Source of the DNA: Chlorobiales bacterium
Lineage (GTDB): Bacteria > Bacteroidota > Chlorobiia > Chlorobiales > Chlorobiaceae
Assembly (NCBI GenBank): GCA_022360355.1
Contig: JAKSCY010000037.1
Location: 1 to 17,774, forward strand
Length of the DNA stretch: 17,774 nucleotides
Direction: 5' to 3'
Position numbers and translations under genes: made by a program. Each line of letters starts with the position of its first letter. Position 1 is the stretch's first letter. The notes under the pieces were generated by a model. The model did not search any database. It was not told the origin of the DNA and worked only from the letters and a program-made list of their open reading frames with translations. Positions 1 through 5,105 of the stretch are shown piece after piece.

Positions 1-459
1 AATGAAATGCATAATAGCCCACCCCATAAGCTTCCAGGATGCAGCTATAAGATCCTCTGTCCTGGGACTGTAGGTGTCTATACCCAATGAAACCATGCGG
101 GGCTTGATTGTCAGGTAAAACCAGTTATCATGAAAGGCCGGTGCACCGTTCCATGGCAACACTTGCATTCCTGACAGATAGTAAATCCCCATAATAAACC
201 CGAGCACACCAAGCAATGCCAGATGGCCGCCGACCACCTGCTCATCGTCAAGCTTTTCGGTATCAAACACCTGATACCATTTTGTTGACCGAGTCTCTGT
301 TCGCTGGAAAAGGAAACGCCGCATTTGCGCTGCATCCTTCTCTTTGATCACGGACGCCCCGGCAGGCGCACCATTGCCCTTCGGAGGTGGCACCTTACCC
401 TTTGGAGGAGGCACTGTCCCCTTTGGCTTGACTCCTGTTGGATTCGCTTGATCAGCCAT
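1..459 (-). CDS. pscA: Photosystem P840 reaction centre core protein PscA, N-terminal part (runs off left edge)
   Basis: PscA forms the homodimeric core of the type-I P840 reaction centre in the cytoplasmic membrane and binds the special pair, antenna bacteriochlorophyll a and the iron-sulfur acceptor chain. The visible 153 codons start MADQANPTGVKPKG, continue through a Lys/Pro/Gly-rich hydrophilic segment (about residues 9-36), then QMRRFLFQRTETRSTKWYQ and FDTEKLDDEQVVGGH, and enter the first membrane helix (HLALLGVLGFIMGIYYLSG, about residues 79-97). I recognise this as green sulfur bacterial PscA. The start at 459 is backed by a strong Shine-Dalgarno (AAAGGAGAG, 465-473 on the minus strand). 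Only the first fifth or so of the protein is inside the window; the FX cysteines and later helices are outside. It is divergent from dapF. Identification rests on remembered family sequence, with high confidence. Confidence 0.95.
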   Translation of the reverse strand, partial: MADQANPTGVKPKGTVPPPKGKVPPPKGNGAPAGASVIKEKDAAQMRRFLFQRTETRSTKWYQVFDTEKLDDEQVVGGHLALLGVLGFIMGIYYLSGMQVLPWNGAPAFHDNWFYLTIKPRMVSLGIDTYSPRTEDLIAASWKLMGWAIMHFI

Positions 460-464
460 TGTAT

Positions 465-473
465 TCTCTCCTT
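465..473 (-). promoter_or_regulatory. Strong Shine-Dalgarno of pscA
   Basis: Read on the minus strand the sequence is AAAGGAGAG, five bases before the pscA ATG. It is one of the strongest ribosome-binding sites in the window. Most neighbouring genes, including atpA, atpG, mutL, cinA and both cytochromes, show none, which fits high expression of the reaction-centre protein. Confidence 0.75.
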
Positions 474-490
474 TATTTGGACATATTAAC

Positions 491-505
491 TGGTTGAAAA
501 AACCA
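491..505 (-). promoter_or_regulatory. Small hairpin in the presumed pscA leader
   Basis: TGGTT and AACCA form a perfect 5-bp stem around a 5-nt loop. In the pscA mRNA it would lie 32-46 nt before the start codon. It may be a stabilising 5' hairpin. It is short and could be chance. Confidence 0.25.
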
Positions 506-519
506 TAAAGAAAATATGA

Positions 520-560
520 AGCTCATCTATAACTGCATGCAAATAAGAGAGTTCATCTAT
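520..560. repeat. Two 11-bp direct repeats, 30 bp apart, upstream of pscA
   Basis: AGCTCATCTAT at 520-530 and AGTTCATCTAT at 550-560 match at 10 of 11 positions, with 30 bp between their starts, close to three helical turns. A perfect 8-bp palindrome TGCATGCA lies between them at 534-541. The position, 61-101 bp upstream of the pscA start codon, suits binding sites for a transcription factor. No factor is known to me for this motif. Confidence 0.4.
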
Positions 561-717
561 GCAACCGTTGTACGTGCCCTGCTTGTTCGGGGTGTTTCTG
601 ACCAAATCGTTATCATGTGCTGCAGTCCTGAGCAGACCGGAAAAAAAGCTTTAACGGAACACTTTCGACAGTTAATTTACTAAAAAAAATTCCGGTTACT
701 GTAGCGATTAAGATAAG

Positions 718-741
718 AAAATTTATTTAATAATAAATTTT
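718..741. repeat. AT-only perfect inverted repeat
   Basis: Arms AAAATTTATT (718-727) and AATAAATTTT (732-741) are exact reverse complements around a 4-nt centre, with three more T following. It lies in the pscA-dapF divergent region. It contains no G or C, so it is a poor intrinsic terminator. It could be a melting or bending element, or a chance product of AT-rich sequence. Confidence 0.4.
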
Positions 742-776
742 TTTGGGGCATCTGCCCGCAGTGTATGACAACCGGA

Positions 777-793
777 TCTGTTATTATAACAGA
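777..793. promoter_or_regulatory. 17-bp operator-like palindrome upstream of dapF
   Basis: TCTGTTAT and ATAACAGA are perfect 8-bp arms around a single central T. The right arm overlaps a TATAAC hexamer (785-790, 5 of 6 to the sigma-70 -10 consensus), and an ATGACA (5 of 6 to TTGACA) lies at 765-770, although the 14-bp spacing is short. A dyad overlapping a -10 box is typical of a repressor site. The dapF start codon is 75 bp downstream. The palindrome is directly visible; the operator role is inferred. Confidence 0.45.
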
Positions 794-867
794 AGATACC
801 GGCTTTCGCATAGTCTTCATCACTGCGTATCGATCCGAAAATCATCAGACCATCAAGACGGTTCACC

Positions 868-1656
868 ATGGAGATCAACTTCTCAAAAATGTCAGGTGCG
901 GGCAATGATTTCATCGTAATGGATAACAGACAGTGCACCATAAGCCTGAACGAATCCCAGATATTTGCACTCTGCACCAGAAGAACAGGTATAGGGGCTG
1001 ACGGACTTATTCTTGTTGAGCCTTCCGAAACCCTTGATTTCAGCATGCGATACTACAATGCCGACGGAAAACCGGGTTCAATGTGCGGCAATGGCGGCAG
1101 ATGCGCTGCTTACTTTGCCTGGACGACCGGTATCACAGGTAAAACAGCCTCTTTCCAGGCAAATGAAAACCGCTATGATGCCTGGGTGACGGGTACTGAA
1201 AGGATAAAACTGAAAATGACCGTACCTGATGATTTCAGGGACAATTTTTATGCCAACGGTTTCTCCTGTCATTTCGTCAATACCGGCTCTCCTCACACGA
1301 TTATTTACACCGAAGAGCTCGACACCTTCAATGTCGAGGATGCCGGCAGCGCTATACGCAACAACAGTGAGCTGTTCCCGGAAGGCACCAATGTAAACTT
1401 TCTTGAAGTTACCGGACCCGACCGCATCAGCCTAAGGACATTTGAAAGGGGAGTTGAAGCCGAAACACTCGCCTGCGGAACCGGAGCTGTTGCTGCTGCG
1501 TTAATGAGCTACAGGCTGGGCAAGGTGCCATCAACAAACGTCACCGTTACTGTAAGAAGCGGAGATACTCTGGAAGTGGCCTTTTCCGATGACATGAGGG
1601 AGGTTTTTCTTTCCGGCCCGGCAAAAGAAGTATACACAGGAACCGTGAATGTCTGA
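868..1656 (+). CDS. dapF: Diaminopimelate epimerase DapF
   Basis: DapF is a PLP-independent, two-base epimerase converting LL- to meso-diaminopimelate in the cytosol, for lysine and peptidoglycan. The 262-residue product is close to the family's usual length. It opens with FSKMSGAGNDFIVMDN. The two catalytic cysteines are visible: Cys73 in MCGNGGRCA and Cys203 in LACGTGAVAAAL, each marking one half of the pseudo-symmetric fold. Substrate-binding NADG (64-67) and GSPH (140-143) are present. The start at 868 places the family N-terminus correctly; there is no strong Shine-Dalgarno. It is divergent from pscA and leads a probable operon with amrS (44-bp gap) and amrB. A palindrome overlapping a -10-like box upstream suggests repression. 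Confidence 0.96.
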   Translation: MEINFSKMSGAGNDFIVMDNRQCTISLNESQIFALCTRRTGIGADGLILVEPSETLDFSMRYYNADGKPGSMCGNGGRCAAYFAWTTGITGKTASFQANENRYDAWVTGTERIKLKMTVPDDFRDNFYANGFSCHFVNTGSPHTIIYTEELDTFNVEDAGSAIRNNSELFPEGTNVNFLEVTGPDRISLRTFERGVEAETLACGTGAVAAALMSYRLGKVPSTNVTVTVRSGDTLEVAFSDDMREVFLSGPAKEVYTGTVNV

Positions 1657-1700
1657 TCTGGAAGTCCTGCAGATTTGGCATAATCATCCATGCCGCTGTC

Positions 1701-2699
1701 ATGCCAGAAGAAGCGAAACTTTACCATGTACTCCCGGACAAAGCGGTACAATGCGACCTGTGTCATCATTTTTGCAGGATACGGGCTGGCCGTTCGGGGT
1801 TCTGCAGAGCCCGGATAAACCGGGGAGGAAAACTGTTTACCCTGAGCTACGGGCGCCCTGTATCCATAGGCATAGACCCTGTCGAAAAAAAACCTCTGTA
1901 CCATTTTCTGCCGGGTACCCGAACCCTTTCGCTGGGAACGTTCGGATGCAATTTCAGATGCGGTAACTGCCAGAACTGGGAAATCAGCCAGAGTTCCGGC
2001 GAGGGCATGGAGCTTCCGTTCCGTTCTCCGGATTCAATTGTACAGGAGGCTCTCGATGCCGGCTGCCCCTCCATCTCTTACACCTATAACGAACCGACGA
2101 CCTTTGCGGAATATGCCCTGGACATCATGAAACCTGCACGGTCAAACGGCCTGAAAAACATCTGGGTCAGCAACGGCTATATGTCGGATCACTGCCTCAA
2201 TGCCGTTGAACCGCTGCTCGATGCAATCAACATCGACCTGAAATCAATGGCCGAGTCATTTTACAGAAGAATATGCAGCACCCTTCAGCATCCTGTTCTG
2301 AGCAATCTCAAACGTCTTGTCCGGTCAAATGCGCACATCGAGATTACAACCCTGGTGATTCCGGGGTTTTCCGACTCGCCCGAAATGCTCCGGCGCCTTG
2401 CCGAATTCATTGTCAATGAACTCGACCCCGAAACCCCTTGGCATATTTCGGCCTTTGCCCCTGAATTTTCATGGAAAATGACGGACAGTGACGCAACACC
2501 TGCCGAAACAATTGAATGCGCATTCGAGGTCGGCAAAAAAGCGGGGCTGACCTATGTTTATGATGCCTTTAACCATCAAGATACCTTCTGCCCGCAATGC
2601 GGAACAGTTGTCATTCACCGGTCCGGCTATACAATACTGCGCCATGACATGAATGGCTGCTGTCCCGGATGCGGCAAAACGATTATCACCCTCGGCTGA
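1701..2699 (+). CDS. amrS: AmmeMemoRadiSam system radical SAM enzyme (AmrS)
   Basis: This is a 332-residue radical SAM protein of the AmmeMemoRadiSam type, often annotated as related to pyruvate formate-lyase activating enzyme. The 4Fe-4S/SAM motif CX3CX2C is at Cys83, Cys87 and Cys90 (GCNFRCGNCQNW). The N-terminus carries Cys18, Cys21, Cys25 and Cys35 in CDLCHHFCRIRAGRSGFC. The C-terminus has two CXXC pairs, 297/300 and 321/324, resembling a zinc ribbon. YTYNEPTTFAEYALD and INIDLKSM are family-like. The substrate and product are not known to me. The ATG at 1701 gives the expected N-terminus, but there is no clear Shine-Dalgarno, and the frame is open upstream into the end of dapF. amrB follows after 15 bp, which strongly supports this assignment over a generic PflA activase. 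Confidence 0.9.
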   Translation: MPEEAKLYHVLPDKAVQCDLCHHFCRIRAGRSGFCRARINRGGKLFTLSYGRPVSIGIDPVEKKPLYHFLPGTRTLSLGTFGCNFRCGNCQNWEISQSSGEGMELPFRSPDSIVQEALDAGCPSISYTYNEPTTFAEYALDIMKPARSNGLKNIWVSNGYMSDHCLNAVEPLLDAINIDLKSMAESFYRRICSTLQHPVLSNLKRLVRSNAHIEITTLVIPGFSDSPEMLRRLAEFIVNELDPETPWHISAFAPEFSWKMTDSDATPAETIECAFEVGKKAGLTYVYDAFNHQDTFCPQCGTVVIHRSGYTILRHDMNGCCPGCGKTIITLG

Positions 2700-2714
2700 A
2701 GGAGCGCTCTGTTC

Positions 2715-3572
2715 ATGGAACATTCAATTCGTCACCCTGCTGTTTCAGGATCATTTTACCCTTCCGACCCGCAACGGCTCCGGAGTCTTGTAAACGGCCT
2801 CTTGCGGAACGCCCCGGTAGAAAATGCCGAAAACGCCACCGCACGTGCAATCATAGTCCCTCATGCAGGATACGGCTTCAGCGGGAGTACGGCCGCAACC
2901 GCGTACAACATGGTACGAAACAGGTCGTGCAAGACAGTTTTACTGACAGGCGACGCCCATACCTGTCCATTCGAAGGAATCGCACTCGACGGCCATGAGC
3001 TATGGGAGTCTCCCATAGGGAATGTTCGGGTAAATACAGCCCTTGCAGAGCAACTTCATGCCAAACATCCCGAGCTTTTTTTCCGCTCGGAAACAGCTCA
3101 CCGCTCAGACCACATTCTCGAAGTTCAGCTCCCGTTCATCCAGTGCGCCCTTAAGCGAGGTTTTACCATTCTCCCCCTTCTCTTCGGCAAGAATCCGTCC
3201 GGGATTTACCGTACTGCCGCAGCGATCATTCTTGCTGTATTGCAGCCTGGCGATCTTGTCATAGCAAGTTCCGACCTTTCCCACTACCCGTCCTCTCATG
3301 ACGCACGCAGCATCGACTGCAAAACCATTGACTATATTGTCAAAAAGGATATCCGGAAGCTCGAAGAGCATGTTCGCGTGACCATGGAGCGAAACATCCC
3401 GCATGAAGAAACTCTTTTTTGCAGCCCTGACGCGATCAGGACCGTTATGCAGCTTGCGCATCTCGATGGCTGGAAAGCGAAGCCGCTCTGCTACAGGCAG
3501 AGCGGCAATGCCCCGTTTGCCGACAAAAAAGCCGTTGTCGGTTATGGTGCTGTGGCCTTTTACGAATCATAG
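2715..3572 (+). CDS. amrB: AmmeMemoRadiSam system protein B (MEMO1 family, AmrB)
   Basis: The 285-residue protein belongs to the MEMO family, related in fold to extradiol dioxygenases (LigB). Landmarks: R-P-V-G-FYP-like HPAVSGSFYP (7-16), IIVPHAGYGFSG (46-57), HILEVQLPF (133-141), IASSDLSHY (183-191) and FCSPDAI (235-241). By analogy with human MEMO1, where two His and one Cys bind metal, the candidates here are His50, His82 and Cys236, with Asp187 and His190 nearby. A good Shine-Dalgarno AAGGAG (2699-2704) sits 10 nt before the ATG and overlaps the end of amrS, so the two are translated as neighbours of one transcript. The AMMECR1-domain partner (AmrA) is not in the window. The biochemical role in bacteria is unsettled. 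Family assignment is firm; function is not. Confidence 0.92.
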   Translation: MEHSIRHPAVSGSFYPSDPQRLRSLVNGLLRNAPVENAENATARAIIVPHAGYGFSGSTAATAYNMVRNRSCKTVLLTGDAHTCPFEGIALDGHELWESPIGNVRVNTALAEQLHAKHPELFFRSETAHRSDHILEVQLPFIQCALKRGFTILPLLFGKNPSGIYRTAAAIILAVLQPGDLVIASSDLSHYPSSHDARSIDCKTIDYIVKKDIRKLEEHVRVTMERNIPHEETLFCSPDAIRTVMQLAHLDGWKAKPLCYRQSGNAPFADKKAVVGYGAVAFYES

Positions 3573-3934
3573 GGAAATCCCCCTTCGTTGCATGATTCAT
3601 TAACATATATTCATCCTTTCGGCCTGACATATCGTGAAGAACCGCCAAACAAGGATCACCTTTTTGAGGTGCCCTCGAGTTATCAACGACTACCAGCAAA
3701 AGAAACAACCCGGCTATGTGTAGGATCAGGTTCATCGAAGTTGGGGATTTCGGAAAAAAACAGTCCGGCGTTGCATCCCGGTCATGAGTTTTTTATCATG
3801 TTCTTTCTGACAAACAGCTTTTTCACCGAACATTCATTCATCATATAACATAGAATCTTTTTTCTGAACCGGTTTTTCGGTACAGATCATTATGTGCCAT
3901 TGCCATGTATTACTGAACCAATCAAAGACCAAAT
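3573..3934. other. Non-coding gap between amrB and the cytochrome pair
   Basis: I find no convincing gene in these 362 bp. There are short dyads: CACCT/AGGTG (3657-3671), CATGA/TCATG (3783-3800) and a better one at 3864-3885. None is followed by a T tract, so no clear terminator for the dapF-amrS-amrB unit is visible. A TATAAC hexamer at 3844-3849 could be a -10 box for the cytochrome genes, but no good -35 sits in front of it. Confidence 0.5.
3864..3885 (+). promoter_or_regulatory. Imperfect hairpin upstream of the cytochrome genes
   Basis: CTG-A-ACCG and CGGT-A-CAG pair around the loop GTTTTT: 7 bp with one A-A mismatch. It ends 49 nt before the first cytochrome start codon. It could be a leader hairpin or an operator. 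It is directly visible, but its function is unknown. Confidence 0.3.
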
Positions 3935-4441
3935 ATGAAACGTTTTTTTTCATCTCATACACTCAGCGCGCTACTGATAGCTTCGATTGCAGCCTTCTCA
4001 GGATGCCAGCAGCAAACCGGTCCTGTCTCCGAAACGCAGCCCGAAACACCTGTACAATCGGAAGCTCCTGCCGAAACGAGCACCGAGGCCATTTCAGCGG
4101 ATAACAGCGAAGCCCTTGCACAAAAAGAAGCAGAAGCAATCTACCAAAAGAGTTGTCAATCCTGCCATTCCATGGCACCACCTGCAAAAAGCGCCCCTTC
4201 AATTATTGCGCTTGCAGGCCAGTACCGGGCGCGATACAGCAAGAAAGCGGGCGCCGTCGCCGATATGGTATCTTACATGAAGGCCCCTGCAGTAGGAAAG
4301 TCCATCCTCGGCCCAAGCACTTTTGAACGCTTCGGTCTGATGCCTGCACTATCGCTGCCCGATGAAGAGCTGGAAAAAGTAGCCGGCTGGCTTTGGGACC
4401 AGTACGATCCGAACTTCGAAGGCGAGGGAGACTGCCAGTAG
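3935..4441 (+). CDS. Lipoprotein cytochrome c, single haem
   Basis: This is a 168-residue predicted lipoprotein. The N-terminus MKRFFSSHTLSALLIASIAA leads into FSGC, with Cys24 the likely lipidated residue. Residues 25-62 are a Glu/Thr/Pro/Ala-rich tether without predicted fold. The cytochrome c domain follows: haem motif CQSCH with Cys74, Cys77 and axial His78, then PPAKSAP and ERFGLMPALSLPDEEL, where Met136 is the likely sixth ligand. The protein ends in GWLWDQYDPNF and has a Cys two residues from the end. It probably carries electrons in the periplasm, tethered to a membrane. The exact partner is unknown. It is a paralogue of the next gene, which starts 25-31 bp downstream. No Shine-Dalgarno is evident. 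I cannot assign it to a named cytochrome such as c-551 or c-555. Confidence 0.88.
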   Translation: MKRFFSSHTLSALLIASIAAFSGCQQQTGPVSETQPETPVQSEAPAETSTEAISADNSEALAQKEAEAIYQKSCQSCHSMAPPAKSAPSIIALAGQYRARYSKKAGAVADMVSYMKAPAVGKSILGPSTFERFGLMPALSLPDEELEKVAGWLWDQYDPNFEGEGDCQ

Positions 4442-4472
4442 ACAACAATCAAACAATTTGTCAATCATGAAC

Positions 4473-4946
4473 ATGAAGCGCGCTTTTCTATTCGTCAGCG
4501 CCGGTCTGATGATAACGGCAGCTTTGTCAACAATACCGATTTTCCGGCAGACCAGCCCGCTTTCCGCAGGACACTCCGGAATGTATCTGCAATCTGCAAT
4601 TGCTTCGGAAAAAACAGGGAAAGAGGTGTTGAGCGGCGAACAAATCTATGCAAGGAACTGCGAAGTCTGCCACTCCATGCGCCCTCCGGCAAAAACAGCA
4701 CCGCCCATTGTCGGGCTTGCTTCACGGTTCAGAAAAGTGCATGGGAACAAGGAAGACGCTGTTACAGCAATGGTATCATTCATGAAAAAACCCGATGCCG
4801 CCAACACCGCTCTTGGGCCTCGGGCGATAAAACGTTTCGGTCTGATGCCCGCGATGTCAATGCCTGATGAAGAGCTGGCAAAAGTTTCAGGCTGGCTCTG
4901 GGACCAATATGATCCGAATTTTGATACCAGGGGAAACTGCCGGTAA
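4473..4946 (+). CDS. Exported cytochrome c, single haem (paralogue of the preceding gene)
   Basis: Starting at 4473 gives 157 residues and aligns the N-terminus (MKRAFLF) with the neighbour (MKRFF). An ATG at 4467 and a TTG at 4458 are alternatives, and no Shine-Dalgarno decides between them. A hydrophobic export signal covers roughly residues 3-24, and cleavage near AIA-SEK (about 44) is possible. There is no lipobox, so unlike its neighbour it should be soluble or held by an uncleaved helix. Haem motif CEVCH: Cys63, Cys66, His67. Met125 in RFGLMPAMSMPDEEL is the likely sixth ligand. The last ~98 residues match the upstream cytochrome at about 56 positions without gaps (hand count), including GWLWDQYDPNF and the near-terminal Cys (Cys156). 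The pair looks like a tandem duplication that diverged in cellular anchoring. Confidence 0.88.
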   Translation: MKRAFLFVSAGLMITAALSTIPIFRQTSPLSAGHSGMYLQSAIASEKTGKEVLSGEQIYARNCEVCHSMRPPAKTAPPIVGLASRFRKVHGNKEDAVTAMVSFMKKPDAANTALGPRAIKRFGLMPAMSMPDEELAKVSGWLWDQYDPNFDTRGNCR

Positions 4947-4989
4947 CCGCGAAGTCTGTTTGCCTGAGGGTAAGAAAAAAGGGGCATCG

Positions 4990-5062
4990 TACCCTTGGGC
5001 AGACTCGAACTGCCGACCCACAGTTTAGGAAACTGTTGCTCTATCCACTGAGCTACAAGGGT
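4990..5062 (-). tRNA. tRNA-Arg (anticodon CCU)
   Basis: Read on the minus strand, this is a full 73-nt cloverleaf. The acceptor stem ACCCTTG/CAAGGGT is perfect, the D stem is GCTC/GAGC, the anticodon stem is ACAGT/ACTGT around TTCCTAA, and the T stem is GGCAG/CTGCC around TTCGAGT. The anticodon CCT lies at 5029-5027 and decodes AGG. The discriminator is A (4990). The 3' CCA is not encoded (CGA follows), so a CCA-adding enzyme must act. It sits 43 bp after the mutL stop on the same strand. A weak -10-like TATTAC (5080-5075) could give it its own start. A T6 run (4980-4975) after CCCC may help termination, though the only stem I see there is 4 bp. Confidence 0.97.
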
Positions 5063-5105
5063 ATGGGTGTCAATGTAATATTTTTATTTAACCACCACAA
5101 ATCAA

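Noticed and set aside
741..757. GGGCA/TGCCC hairpin with T tract as a terminator
   Set aside because: The T tract lies before the stem on the plus strand, and A residues follow it on the minus strand, so it cannot terminate in either direction.
3588..3848. 86-codon open frame between amrB and the cytochromes
   Set aside because: It starts with TTG, has no Shine-Dalgarno, and its composition shows no domain, signal or family resemblance.
4458..4472. TTG or ATG starts at 4458 and 4467 for the second cytochrome
   Set aside because: The paralogue begins M-K-R-F-F, which aligns with the ATG at 4473. The 4467 ATG remains possible and cannot be excluded from sequence.
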